From contig NZ_JAKILU010000003.1 of assembly GCF_023283485.1 (NCBI RefSeq), positions 1 to 64,000 on the forward strand: a stretch of DNA of 64,000 bases, written 5' to 3'. The notes under the pieces are model-generated. The model ran no database searches. It was not told the origin of the DNA and worked only from the letters and a program-made list of their open reading frames with translations. Positions 26,917 through 35,964 of this stretch are shown here, one piece after another; the stretch's first letter is position 1, and every line of letters starts with the position of its first letter. Position numbers and translations under genes: made by a program. The DNA comes from Shewanella glacialipiscicola (GTDB taxonomy: Bacteria; Pseudomonadota; Gammaproteobacteria; Enterobacterales; Shewanellaceae).

Positions 26917-28125
26917 ATGCGATTATCATCCGCACAGCTATTTAATCAAAGTATTACCAGCGTGCTGCAAAAACAAACAGCCACAAGCAAAATTCTTGAA
27001 CAACTAAGCAGTGGTAAAAAAGTGAACACGGCCGGTGATGATCCTGTGGCATCACTGGGAATCGACAATTTGAATCAGAAGAATGCCTTAGTCGATCAGT
27101 TTATTAAGAACATTGATTATGCAACTAATCACCTGCAACAGACTGAAAGTCAGCTCGGCCAAGCGGAGACATTGGTTTCGAGTATGAAAGACATGATTTT
27201 ACGGGGTTCAAACGGCAGCATGACTGAGGCGGAGCGGCAAACAATTGCCGTTGATCTGCGTCAAAGCCTCGATCAATTACTGACAATTGCTAATACCAAA
27301 GATGAATCGGGAAATTATCTCTTTGCAGGTAACAAAACGGACACGCAACCGTTCGAATTTGATAACAATGGTCAGATTGTTTACTCGGGTGATTCAGGCG
27401 TTCGTAATAGCATGATTGCTAAAGGTATACAGCTCAATACTAATGTGGCTGGAGATACTGCTTTTATGAAGTCACCCAATGCAATGGGCGATTATAGCGT
27501 TAATTATTTGCCGTCCCAACAAGGTGATTTTAGTGTATCAAGCGCTAAGCTAGCTAACGCGACACCTTCTCTCTCTGATTACACGGTTTCATTTCTAGAT
27601 GATGGTGCTGGTGGCATTAATGTCGAAGTCACCGACAACGCTATTCCCGCTAATATTATCTCCCCCGCCGCGGCATTTGATCCCGCGGTGCCCATCACTT
27701 TTGATGGTGTTGAACTAAAAATTGCTGGTGAGCCTAAGGTAGGTGACAGCTTTGCATTACATCAAGAGCCTGAAGTCAGCATTTTCAATACATTAAATAA
27801 GGCGATAGTTCTTCTTGAGCATGCAGACAAAGTGCAAACACCTTCGGGGCAATCTGAGTTGGCACAGTTATTGAATAACATTGGCAGTGGTGTCAAACAA
27901 ATGAGTCAGCAACAGGGCCTTGCTGGGACGAGTTTGAAGACACTAGAAAAATATACCAGCAAGCATACTGATGAGAAGTTAATCAATACTTCGGCATTAT
28001 CAAAATTAGAGGATTTAGATTATGCCTCTGCGATAACCGAGTTTGAGAAGCAGCAACTTGCCCTTAAAGCTGTATCGAGTGTCTTTAGTAAAGTGGGTTC
28101 AGTATCACTATTTGATTATATATAA
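26917..28125 (+). CDS. flgL: Hook-filament junction protein FlgL (HAP3)
   Basis: A 402-residue flagellin-related protein. It begins MRLSSAQLFNQSITSVLQKQ and has the flagellin-like LSSGKKVNTAGDDPVASLGI. The C-terminal helix LEDLDYASAITEFEKQQLAL completes the D0/D1 core. It follows flgK by 11 nt and ends the hook operon; 178 nt separate it from the first flagellin. Confidence 0.96.
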   Translation: MRLSSAQLFNQSITSVLQKQTATSKILEQLSSGKKVNTAGDDPVASLGIDNLNQKNALVDQFIKNIDYATNHLQQTESQLGQAETLVSSMKDMILRGSNGSMTEAERQTIAVDLRQSLDQLLTIANTKDESGNYLFAGNKTDTQPFEFDNNGQIVYSGDSGVRNSMIAKGIQLNTNVAGDTAFMKSPNAMGDYSVNYLPSQQGDFSVSSAKLANATPSLSDYTVSFLDDGAGGINVEVTDNAIPANIISPAAAFDPAVPITFDGVELKIAGEPKVGDSFALHQEPEVSIFNTLNKAIVLLEHADKVQTPSGQSELAQLLNNIGSGVKQMSQQQGLAGTSLKTLEKYTSKHTDEKLINTSALSKLEDLDYASAITEFEKQQLALKAVSSVFSKVGSVSLFDYI

Positions 28126-28195
28126 ATCAAATTTTTAGAACCCAAATACGCATTCCAGACAGTATTTAACAGTAAAGATGTTTAGTCATAAGTGC

Positions 28196-28212
28196 TTGGT
28201 AAAAAATTAGCT
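28196..28212 (+). promoter_or_regulatory. Weak sigma-54-like promoter before the first flagellin
   Basis: TTGGTAA-N5-TAGCT keeps the GG-N10-GC spacing but departs from the consensus elsewhere. It lies about 90 nt before the first flagellin. No sigma-28 motif is present here, in contrast to the second flagellin. Confidence 0.45.
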
Positions 28213-28303
28213 AAGCAAGTTAAGTAAAGTTGCAATCATTAATCGCAACAAGATTTAGCCAGGCTTCCACGTCTTGGCACCCAACTTAGAAGAGGAATGT
28301 ATC

Positions 28304-29707
28304 ATGGCTATTTCAGTAAACACCAACATCACATCGTTGAAAGCGCAAAATAACTTAAATGGCGCTAACAACAAGCTATCTATGTCAATGGAGCGTTTAG
28401 CATCGGGTTTACGCATTAACAGTGCAAAAGACGATGCGGCAGGCTTGCAAATTGCTAATCGCTTGAGTAGCCAGATTAATGGTATTGGTGTTGCAGTGCG
28501 TAATGCCAATGACGGTATTTCGATTGCACAAACCGCTGAAGGTGCAATGGGGGAGTCGACTAATATACTTCAACGTATGCGTGACTTGTCTTTACAGTCA
28601 GCTAACGGTTCAAACTCTGATGACGACCGTGCTGCCATGCAAAAAGAGATGTCGGCATTACAGACTGAGTTGACCCGTATATCAGACACAACCTCCTTTG
28701 GTGGACAAAAACTCATTGACGGCACCTACGGCACACAAAAGTTCCAAGTTGGCGCAAATGCTAATGAAACAATTTCTGTTACCTTAAGCTCAGTAGCAGG
28801 CAATAAAATTGGTAATAATGCTGTATCAGGCGCTGGCACTAAGTTTGGTGTTGAAGCAGCTTCCGTATTGACTCAAGATACTACAGCGGATGCTACCTTT
28901 GCTGTAAATGGTAAAACGGTACCAGTGCTCGCTGGTGCGAATGCTGCAACTGTAGCAAAAGGCATCAATGCATCTGGTGCAGGCGTTAAAGCTGAGGCTT
29001 CTGTGACCACAACCATTCGTGGTTTAGGCGCTTTGGATGATGGTACTTTATCAATTGTTGGAGAGGACGGAACTCTTGATTCATATAGCTTATCTACCTA
29101 TAAGGGTGACAGTGCTCTGCTAGCCACGGATTTAGGTAAAGCAGGCTATGATGTCAGTTACGCTAAGGATACTGGTATAATTAGTATTACGGCTAAAAAT
29201 GTTGCAGGTATTCAAATTGCGGCAACAACAGCGGGTACCGCTAAATTGGGTGGGCAGGCTGCTGGTGCTGCTAATGCAAGTAAAACAGCGGAGCTAAAGT
29301 TATCTTCGTCTGAGAAGTTTACCGTTGGTGGTGCAAGTGCGAACGAATTGCTTGGTGGTGGCACTACGGCAACTGCTGGCGCCTCAACCCTAGATAAAGT
29401 CAGCTCCATTGATATTAACACCGCCCAAGGTGCGCAAGATGCGCTTGCTGTTATCGATGCTGCGATTGGTGGTATTGATGGTCAGCGTGCCGATTTAGGT
29501 GCGGTGCAAAACCGTATGAGCTTTACCATCAGTAATTTGAATAATATTCAAACCAACGTATCAGATGCGCGTGGGCGAATTCAAGATGTGGATTTTGCCA
29601 GTGAAACTGCCTTGTTAACCAAACAACAGATTTTATCGCAGACTTCATCTGCAATGCTTGCGCAAGCCAACCAGATCCCACAGACTGCTTTGTCTTTATT
29701 GGGTTAA
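28304..29707 (+). CDS. flaA: Flagellin, first copy
   Basis: A 467-residue filament subunit. ATG 28304 is used because AGAGGA precedes it and the protein begins [20 protein letters not shown] as flagellins do; the frame is open 10 codons upstream. The conserved N-terminal D0/D1 ([20 protein letters not shown]) and C-terminal D1/D0 ([20 protein letters not shown]; ends QTALSLLG) flank a variable Ala/Thr/Gly/Lys-rich middle (about 180-370) exposed on the filament. It is a close paralogue of the next gene, of equal length. In Shewanella the sigma-54-dependent flagellin forms the base of the filament; equating this copy with it is an inference from promoter type and order. Confidence 0.96.
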   Translation: MAISVNTNITSLKAQNNLNGANNKLSMSMERLASGLRINSAKDDAAGLQIANRLSSQINGIGVAVRNANDGISIAQTAEGAMGESTNILQRMRDLSLQSANGSNSDDDRAAMQKEMSALQTELTRISDTTSFGGQKLIDGTYGTQKFQVGANANETISVTLSSVAGNKIGNNAVSGAGTKFGVEAASVLTQDTTADATFAVNGKTVPVLAGANAATVAKGINASGAGVKAEASVTTTIRGLGALDDGTLSIVGEDGTLDSYSLSTYKGDSALLATDLGKAGYDVSYAKDTGIISITAKNVAGIQIAATTAGTAKLGGQAAGAANASKTAELKLSSSEKFTVGGASANELLGGGTTATAGASTLDKVSSIDINTAQGAQDALAVIDAAIGGIDGQRADLGAVQNRMSFTISNLNNIQTNVSDARGRIQDVDFASETALLTKQQILSQTSSAMLAQANQIPQTALSLLG

Positions 29708-29765
29708 TAATCTAAGTGTAAACTAGGCTTGGATCGAGATAAGATTGTTGCCGCATAGCTTAAAT

Positions 29766-29797
29766 AAAAAGCAGACCTCAAGGTCTGCTTTTTATTT
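29766..29797 (+). terminator. Terminator after the first flagellin
   Basis: A perfect 12-bp stem (AAAAAGCAGACC / GGTCTGCTTTTT) with a TCAA loop runs into a T-tract. It separates the two flagellin genes into independent transcripts. Confidence 0.93.
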
Positions 29798-29870
29798 CAT
29801 TGTTTTTTAAAACGAAAATATATTGAAAACTTATTTTTTAATTTAATGACTCTTTATTGAAAATATTTTC

Positions 29871-29897
29871 TAAAGTTTTTTTGTCCGGCGCCGTTAC
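29871..29897 (+). promoter_or_regulatory. Sigma-28 promoter for the second flagellin
   Basis: TAAA (29871-29874), exactly 15 nt, then GCCGTTAC (29890-29897, 6 of 8 consensus bases) lies about 75 nt before the second flagellin start. Confidence 0.78.
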
Positions 29898-29970
29898 AGT
29901 GTATGTAGAAAATAAATCTCGCCTGACAGCACTGACAGGCACTATTCAAGTTAGGTAGAGGGCATAAAAC

Positions 29971-31374
29971 ATGGCTATTTCAGTAAACACAAACGTGACA
30001 TCAATGAAGGCGCAAAATAACTTAAATGGCGCCAACAATGGTCTTAAAACGTCGATGGAGCGTTTAGCTTCAGGTCTACGCATTAACAGCGCTAAAGATG
30101 ATGCTGCAGGTCTTCAGATTTCTAACCGTTTAACCAGCCAGGTTAATGGTCTTGGCGTTGCAATGCAAAATGCTAACAATGGTATTTCGATTGCACAAAC
30201 TGCCGAAGGCTCTATGGGCGAGTCGACTAATATTTTACAACGTATGCGTGACTTGTCTTTGCAGTCTGCTAACGGTTCTAACTCAACAGATGACCGCGCG
30301 GCAATGCAAAAAGAAATTGCATCACTGCAAACTGAGTTAACCCGTATTTCAGAAACCACTTCTTTTGGCGGTCAAAAACTACTTGATGGTAGCTACGGTT
30401 CACAAAAGTTCCAAGTGGGTTCGAGTGCCAATGAAACTATTTCAGTATCACTAAGCTCAACAGCAGCGAATAAAATTGGTAATAATACAGTGTCAGGTGC
30501 AGGTACTAAGTTTGGTGTTGAAGCTGCAACAGTATTGACCCAAGGCACTACAACTGATGCTGCTTTTGCAGTTAATGGTAAAGTGGTTGGTGTAACTGGT
30601 GGTGAGGGTGCTGCAACGGTTGCTAAGAACGTTAATGCATCGGGTTCGGGTGTTAAGGCTGAAGCATCGGTTACTACTACTATTGGCGGCTTAGGTGCGA
30701 CGGATGACGGTACTTTATCGATTGTTGCTGAAGATGGTAAGCTAGATTCTTATGATTTAGCGACTTATAAAGGTGATACGGCTTTACTGTCAACCGATTT
30801 AGGTAAGGCAGGTTATGATGTCAGTTATGATAAAGACGCTAGCGTAATTACTATTACGGCTAAAAATGTCAATGGCATTCAAATTGCGGGTGCAACAGCG
30901 GGTACTGCTAAATTAGGCCTTTCAGTTGCCGGTGCAACAAATGCTGCAGTCAGTAAAACAGCTGAATTGAAGTTATCATCAGCAGAGAAGTTTACTGTTG
31001 CTGGAACTACTGCCAATGAGTTAACTAGTGGTGTGCTTGCTACTGGTGGTTCGTCTACCTTAAACAAGGTTAGCTCAATTGACATTAAGACTGCCAAAGG
31101 TGCGCAAGATGCATTGGCAGTTATTGATGCCGCGATTGGTGGTATTGATGCTCAGCGTGCTGACTTAGGTGCGGTTCAAAACCGTATGAGTTTTACTATC
31201 AATAACTTAAACAATATTCAAACCAACGTATCAGATGCGCGTGGTCGAATTCAAGATGTAGACTTTGCGAGTGAAACAGCTAAGTTAACTAAACAGCAGA
31301 TCCTATCACAAACTTCATCAGCGATGCTTGCACAGGCTAACCAGATCCCTCAAGCAGCTCTATCACTACTGTAA
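29971..31374 (+). CDS. flaB: Flagellin, second copy
   Basis: A 467-residue filament subunit, the same length as its neighbour and collinear with it throughout. It begins [20 protein letters not shown] and ends AALSLL. Differences concentrate in the middle (about 185-370), while both ends are nearly identical in protein; one C-terminal stretch of 32 nt is identical in DNA. Its own sigma-28 promoter and terminator make it a separate late transcript, probably the major filament subunit. The Ser/Thr-rich middle could carry glycosylation, as reported for Shewanella flagellins. Confidence 0.96.
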   Translation: MAISVNTNVTSMKAQNNLNGANNGLKTSMERLASGLRINSAKDDAAGLQISNRLTSQVNGLGVAMQNANNGISIAQTAEGSMGESTNILQRMRDLSLQSANGSNSTDDRAAMQKEIASLQTELTRISETTSFGGQKLLDGSYGSQKFQVGSSANETISVSLSSTAANKIGNNTVSGAGTKFGVEAATVLTQGTTTDAAFAVNGKVVGVTGGEGAATVAKNVNASGSGVKAEASVTTTIGGLGATDDGTLSIVAEDGKLDSYDLATYKGDTALLSTDLGKAGYDVSYDKDASVITITAKNVNGIQIAGATAGTAKLGLSVAGATNAAVSKTAELKLSSAEKFTVAGTTANELTSGVLATGGSSTLNKVSSIDIKTAKGAQDALAVIDAAIGGIDAQRADLGAVQNRMSFTINNLNNIQTNVSDARGRIQDVDFASETAKLTKQQILSQTSSAMLAQANQIPQAALSLL

Positions 31375-31406
31375 TAAGTTTTAAAATTTTAATTTGAGAT
31401 GACTAA

Positions 31407-31438
31407 AGGGAGATTCGGGAACGATTCTCCCTTTTTCC
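31407..31438 (+). terminator. Terminator after the second flagellin
   Basis: A 9-bp outer stem (AAAGGGAGA / TCTCCCTTT) with a 12-nt inner part that can pair partly is followed by TTTTTCC. Confidence 0.85.
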
Positions 31439-31490
31439 TTAGATACAGATGATAACTTAGTGTTTCTTATTGGCTTTAATGAGGTGTGTC

Positions 31491-31892
31491 ATGGATGTTA
31501 ATAACGTATCTATACCAGCTGTTTTGAACTTATCATTGAAACCTACTAATATTTCAACAATGCAGCATAATCATCCAGATGCCTCTATGCTGACCATTAC
31601 TAGTGATAAGACATTAATAATTAACGATGTTAATATAGTGGATAAAGTTACTAAAACTGATGAGGCTACTTCAGATGAATTGCAGAAAGCGATTGATGAT
31701 ATTTCTTCTAATATGGAAATGATGCAAAAAGGCTTAGCATTTAAGATAGATGAAGAGTCGGGTGTCCAAGTTGTTAAAGTTGTTGATATTAAAACGGGTG
31801 ATTTGATTAGGCAGATCCCGAATCAGGAAGCATTAGATATAGCTCGAAAGTTAAGCGAAATCACTGGTGTACTCATGAAAACTGAGGTTTAA
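31491..31892 (+). CDS. flaG: Flagellar protein FlaG
   Basis: A 133-residue small protein. ATG 31491 has GAGGTG 5 nt upstream; the open frame before it lacks a ribosome site. The C-terminal half is the FlaG domain (GLAFKIDEESGVQVVKVVD then GDLIRQIPNQEALDIARKL), while the N-terminus is poorly conserved and Asn/Ser/Thr-rich. FlaG influences filament length in Vibrio, Pseudomonas and Campylobacter; the mechanism is unclear. It lies between the flagellins and fliD, as usual. Confidence 0.93.
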   Translation: MDVNNVSIPAVLNLSLKPTNISTMQHNHPDASMLTITSDKTLIINDVNIVDKVTKTDEATSDELQKAIDDISSNMEMMQKGLAFKIDEESGVQVVKVVDIKTGDLIRQIPNQEALDIARKLSEITGVLMKTEV

Positions 31893-31952
31893 GGTTTTTA
31901 GTTCTTGTTTATTGTGCTTAATCTTATGATACGTGGCTAAGTAGAGGTTTAT

Positions 31953-33323
31953 ATGGGATTGACATCGGTAGGAATTGGTTCTGGTATTGACATTGGAGGC
32001 ATCGTGACTGCGTTAGTTAACGCTGAAAGTGCCGGTAAAGTTGCCAAGTTTGATGTCAGTGAAGGTAAAATCAATGCTCAAATTTCCGGTATTGGTGCGT
32101 TAAAAAGTGCCATGTCAGACTTTAATGACAAGCTAAAAGCCTTAACAAAACCTGAGACTTTTGGTAGCCAAAAAGTCATAACATCTACCAAAGATTACCT
32201 TTCCGCTGTTGTGGATAAAACCGCAGTATCGGGCAGTTATCAAGTTAAAGTTGAGCAACTCGCTCAAAGTCAAAAAGTGGGTTCAGCTGTTGCTACAGAC
32301 GCAACCTTACCGATAGGCGAAGGTTCATTATCTATCGGTGTGGGCAGCGGCACTGCTTTTAATATCGATGTGTCTGCGACAGACTCATTGACCGACATAA
32401 TGAAGAAAATTAATAGTGCTGATGATAACGGTGATGTGACAGCAACGATTGTCAATGGTGAGTTAGGGCCTCAACTGGTGTTAGGTTCTAAAAAAACGGG
32501 TGAAGATAATCTTATATCAGTGACGGCGATTAATACGGGTGCAGGCACAGGCTTATCGGATACTTTTGCCATGACTGAACTGACACCTGCAAAAAATGCA
32601 ATAGCGTATATTGATGGCGTAAAAGTGATTGGTCAATCTAACAGCCTAAATGAAGCGATTACAGGTGTTTCTTTAACGCTAACTGCGGCAGACATTGCTA
32701 AAACAACAACCCTTACGGTGAGTAAAGACACGACCAAAACTAAAACGGCTATCGAAGGTTTTGTCGAATCTTATAATGGATTGATGAAGACAGTACAAGA
32801 TCTCACTGGATATAATCCCGATACTAAAAAAGCAGGAATATTACAGGGCGATGCACTGCCGCGGAGTATTCAAAGCCAACTGCGGAGTATGTTATCGAGT
32901 GGATTTGAGACTTCAGATGGAACGCAGATGCTAGCTAATTTTGGAGTTAAGACAACCCGAGACGGCTTGTTGGAAATTGATTCGAGTAAGTTAACTGAGT
33001 TGATCAACAACGATAATAAGGGGACGATTGCAGAGCTGTTTGCTAAAGAAGATACAGGCCTTGCTTTTAAAATGTCTAATTTAGTTGATTCCTATGTTAA
33101 ATCTGGTGGCTCAATAGAGGGTCGTGATAGTTCACTTGATGAGCAGTTGTCCCGTATTGCAGATAGCCGTGTGCAATTAAATACAAAAATGGCAGCTTAT
33201 AGTGATCGTTTATATAAACAATTTAATGCCATGGATTTAGTTGTTGCAAACTTAAACTCCCAATCAAGCATGTTGTTATCGCGTCTTGATTCACTACCTG
33301 GTGTAGTTAGAAAAAACAAGTAA
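31953..33323 (+). CDS. fliD: Filament cap protein FliD (HAP2)
   Basis: A 456-residue cap protein that sits at the filament tip and folds incoming flagellin. The N-terminus shows SVGIGSGIDIGGIVTALVNA, the usual FliD signature, and the C-terminal coiled coil includes LNTKMAAYSDRLYKQFNAMD. The middle carries the D2/D3 beta domains. A GAGGT ribosome site precedes ATG 31953. The next genes are the likely chaperone and FliS. Confidence 0.96.
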   Translation: MGLTSVGIGSGIDIGGIVTALVNAESAGKVAKFDVSEGKINAQISGIGALKSAMSDFNDKLKALTKPETFGSQKVITSTKDYLSAVVDKTAVSGSYQVKVEQLAQSQKVGSAVATDATLPIGEGSLSIGVGSGTAFNIDVSATDSLTDIMKKINSADDNGDVTATIVNGELGPQLVLGSKKTGEDNLISVTAINTGAGTGLSDTFAMTELTPAKNAIAYIDGVKVIGQSNSLNEAITGVSLTLTAADIAKTTTLTVSKDTTKTKTAIEGFVESYNGLMKTVQDLTGYNPDTKKAGILQGDALPRSIQSQLRSMLSSGFETSDGTQMLANFGVKTTRDGLLEIDSSKLTELINNDNKGTIAELFAKEDTGLAFKMSNLVDSYVKSGGSIEGRDSSLDEQLSRIADSRVQLNTKMAAYSDRLYKQFNAMDLVVANLNSQSSMLLSRLDSLPGVVRKNK

Positions 33324-33377
33324 AAAATTCGATTTTTTGGCATAATCGCTATTTATTTATAGATAAGCGGAGGTAGA

Positions 33378-33713
33378 TTGGATAGCGTTATTTTACAGCA
33401 GTTAACGGCTGTTAACAGCGAAATATTGTTAAAATTGAATAAAATTGATGCTCTTAAGCCTATAGATGATGTCTTTCATATATTGGTATTAGAATTGCAG
33501 GGTTTTACCGAGCAGCGCGAAGTATGTTTAAAAACTTTAATGTCTCATAGTGAATTCATCGATCGCCAATTTTTAGTGGATCAACTTAATTTTAGTCAAA
33601 TTTTGATTACTCGGTCGACGAAAGTGATGGAGGATTGCCGAGCGCTTGTTCAGGTAGATAATAACGCAAAGCGTCATATTAAAGCTTATAAAGCAATTGA
33701 ATCAAATAGGTAG
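33378..33713 (+). CDS. FliT-like small helical protein, putative FliD chaperone
   Basis: A 111-residue, all-helical soluble protein. It starts at TTG 33378, supported by GGAGG 4 nt upstream. It has no motif that I can recognise firmly. Position between fliD and fliS, size and coiled-coil character fit FliT (FlaI in Vibrio), which binds FliD before export. The role is inferred from context. fliS starts 6 nt downstream. Confidence 0.7.
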   Translation: MDSVILQQLTAVNSEILLKLNKIDALKPIDDVFHILVLELQGFTEQREVCLKTLMSHSEFIDRQFLVDQLNFSQILITRSTKVMEDCRALVQVDNNAKRHIKAYKAIESNR

Positions 33714-33719
33714 GTATTT

Positions 33720-34124
33720 ATGCGCGGATCAATGCAATCATATCGAAAAGTTTTTGTGGAAAGTGATCTGAGTGTTGCTTCTCCGCATCGAATCATTCAA
33801 ATGTTATTTGCAGGTGCATTGGAGCGTTTAGCTCAAGCTAAATGCGCGATTGAACAAGGTGATATTGCTAAGCGAGGCCTATTTATGGGAAAAGCTATCG
33901 GTATTGTCTCTGGTTTGAACGGTAGTTTAAACATGGATGCAGAAGGTGATGTTGCGAATAATTTAACAAGATTATATGATTTCATGATACGAAAAATGTC
34001 AGAGGCTAACATCAATAATGATACGCAAGCGATTGATGAAGTTGTCGTAATCCTTAAAACGATTAAAGAAGGGTGGGATGCTATTCCCATTGATAAACAT
34101 AATTTATCTTCTTATCCAGAGTAA
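33720..34124 (+). CDS. fliS: Flagellin export chaperone FliS
   Basis: A 134-residue helical-bundle chaperone that binds the C-terminus of flagellin and prevents early polymerisation. Motifs: SYRKVFVESDLSVASPHRII, QMLFAGALERLAQAKCAIEQ and FMGKAIGIVSGLNGSLN. It is followed by a strong terminator that ends the filament gene block. Confidence 0.96.
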   Translation: MRGSMQSYRKVFVESDLSVASPHRIIQMLFAGALERLAQAKCAIEQGDIAKRGLFMGKAIGIVSGLNGSLNMDAEGDVANNLTRLYDFMIRKMSEANINNDTQAIDEVVVILKTIKEGWDAIPIDKHNLSSYPE

Positions 34125-34156
34125 AATTGAAACTTGTTAATACAACAAGTGAAATT

Positions 34157-34183
34157 AAAGACGCAATTAGTGCGTCTTTTTAT
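34157..34183 (+). terminator. Terminator after fliS
   Basis: A 9-bp stem (AAAGACGCA / TGCGTCTTT) with a 5-nt loop runs into TTTTATT. It isolates the filament genes from flrA. Confidence 0.9.
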
Positions 34184-34421
34184 TGTCCATCGTCAATTTG
34201 TTGACCAAAGTGACTGTGACCTTGTCTTAAATGTACTAAAATCAATTCAGTTTGGCATAATCCTCATCAGAGGCTTGCTTCTCGTCTGCTGATAATACAA
34301 TATTCATCGTAGTCGTGATTGTGGAACAGATTTTTTACATTGAATTTGTTAAGCTTTTACAGCAACTAACCATAAATAATTAATGCGAATTAATAAATAT
34401 TAGCGTTTTACGGTCTACTGA

Positions 34422-35855
34422 ATGATGCAAACAGATCAACGAATTTTACTTGTCGGACCACCATCAGAGCGACTTAGTCGCCTATGTAGCATTTTAGATT
34501 TTTTAGGTGAGCAGGTTGAGCAAATTGTCGTAGAAAATTTAGGTACAAGTCTCAACGATACTCGTTTTCGTGCTTTAGTTATTTTAGCTGATGCGATAGA
34601 ACCAGAAGCGTTGAAAGAGACTGCTATCCAATATCCGTGGCAGCCCATATTGTTACTTGGGAGTGCGGGAGAACTACAGGTCTCTAATATTCTTGGGTGT
34701 ATTGAAGAGCCATTAAATTATCCTCAGCTGACCGAATTGTTGCATTTCTGCCAGGTTTTTGGCCAAGTTAAACGCCCCCAAGTACCGACTAGTGCGAATC
34801 AAACTAAGTTATTTCGAAGCTTAGTTGGTCGTAGTGATGGCATTGCTAATGTAAGGCACTTGATTAATCAAGTCGCGACCTCCGAGGCAACTGTGCTTGT
34901 ACTGGGGCAATCAGGTACGGGTAAAGAAGTCGTAGCCCGTAATATCCATTATTTGTCCGAACGCCGCGATGGACCGTTTATTCCTATTAACTGCGGCGCT
35001 ATACCGCCAGAGTTATTAGAAAGTGAACTTTTTGGCCATGAAAAGGGCTCTTTTACTGGGGCTATATCTTCGCGTAAAGGCCGTTTTGAACTAGCAGAAG
35101 GCGGTACACTGTTTCTTGATGAAATTGGTGATATGCCTTTACAGATGCAAGTTAAATTGCTTCGTGTGCTACAAGAGCGAGTATTTGAACGTGTTGGTGG
35201 CTCAAAGACCATTAATGCGGATGTGCGTGTCGTAGCGGCAACCCATAGAGATTTAGAAACCATGATCAGCGTTAGTGAGTTTCGAGAGGATCTTTACTAC
35301 CGTCTGAACGTATTTCCGATTGAAATGCCAGCCTTATGTGAGCGTAAGGATGACGTGCCTTTGTTATTACAAGAGTTGGTTAGCCGAGTCTATAACGAAG
35401 GTCGCGGTAAAGTACGTTTTACGCAGCGCGCGATTGAATCACTGAAAGAACACGCTTGGTCTGGTAACGTACGTGAGTTATCAAATTTAGTTGAACGGCT
35501 GACGATTTTGTATCCGGGCGGACTGGTGGATGTTAATGATTTACCCGTTAAGTATCGCCATATTGATGTGCCAGAATTTTGTGTGGAGATGAGTGAAGAA
35601 CAACAAGAACGTGATGTTTTTGCTTCTATTTTTAGTGATGAGGAGCCAGTAGACATCCCTGAAACGCGTTTCCCAAGTGAATTACCCCCTGAAGGTGTAA
35701 ACCTTAAAGATTTATTAGCCGAGCTTGAAATCGACATGATACGTCAGGCGCTAGAGCTGCAAGATAACGTCGTGGCTCGTGCCGCAGAAATGCTCGGAAT
35801 ACGTCGTACAACTTTAGTTGAGAAAATGCGTAAGTATGGTATGACGAAAGATTAA
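34422..35855 (+). CDS. flrA: Flagellar master regulator FlrA (sigma-54 activator)
   Basis: A 477-residue enhancer-binding protein of the FlrA/FleQ type. The N-terminal receiver-like FleQ domain (about 1-110) lacks a normal phosphorylation site. The AAA+ domain (about 135-370) has Walker A GQSGTGKE near residue 163, Walker B GGTLFLDEIGDM, and the sigma-54-contact loop as GSFTGA. The C-terminal Fis-type helix-turn-helix is VVARAAEMLGIRRTTLVEKM. In relatives it is inhibited by cyclic-di-GMP and by FlhG. It should activate the sigma-54 promoter of flrBC just downstream. The 240 nt upstream have no convincing promoter. ATG 34425 is an equal start candidate. Confidence 0.95.
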   Translation: MMQTDQRILLVGPPSERLSRLCSILDFLGEQVEQIVVENLGTSLNDTRFRALVILADAIEPEALKETAIQYPWQPILLLGSAGELQVSNILGCIEEPLNYPQLTELLHFCQVFGQVKRPQVPTSANQTKLFRSLVGRSDGIANVRHLINQVATSEATVLVLGQSGTGKEVVARNIHYLSERRDGPFIPINCGAIPPELLESELFGHEKGSFTGAISSRKGRFELAEGGTLFLDEIGDMPLQMQVKLLRVLQERVFERVGGSKTINADVRVVAATHRDLETMISVSEFREDLYYRLNVFPIEMPALCERKDDVPLLLQELVSRVYNEGRGKVRFTQRAIESLKEHAWSGNVRELSNLVERLTILYPGGLVDVNDLPVKYRHIDVPEFCVEMSEEQQERDVFASIFSDEEPVDIPETRFPSELPPEGVNLKDLLAELEIDMIRQALELQDNVVARAAEMLGIRRTTLVEKMRKYGMTKD

Positions 35856-35910
35856 CCTTCTATTTCATGGTTATTTAAATAGTTTCACCCTCTAGATTTT
35901 AATATCTAAT

Positions 35911-35927
35911 TTGGCATAGATTCTGCA
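35911..35927 (+). promoter_or_regulatory. Sigma-54 promoter for flrBC
   Basis: TTGGCAT-AGATT-CTGCA with correct GG-N10-GC spacing lies 38 nt before flrB. FlrA encoded just upstream is the expected activator. Confidence 0.82.
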
Positions 35928-35964
35928 TTCACTCCGTCATAAGCAATTTTTTGACGGAGTGACT

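Noticed and set aside
28274-28290. TTGGCAC-CCAAC-TTAG just before the first flagellin, like a sigma-54 -24 box
   Set aside because: The invariant GC at -12 is missing (AG), and it lies too close to the start codon at 28304.
33337-33352. TTGGCATAATCGCT upstream of the FliT-like gene as a sigma-54 promoter
   Set aside because: GG and GC are separated by only 7 nt instead of 10.
34252-34268. TTGGCATAATCC upstream of flrA as a sigma-54 promoter
   Set aside because: The -12 GC is absent (AT at that position). It also would not fit FlrA at the top of the hierarchy.
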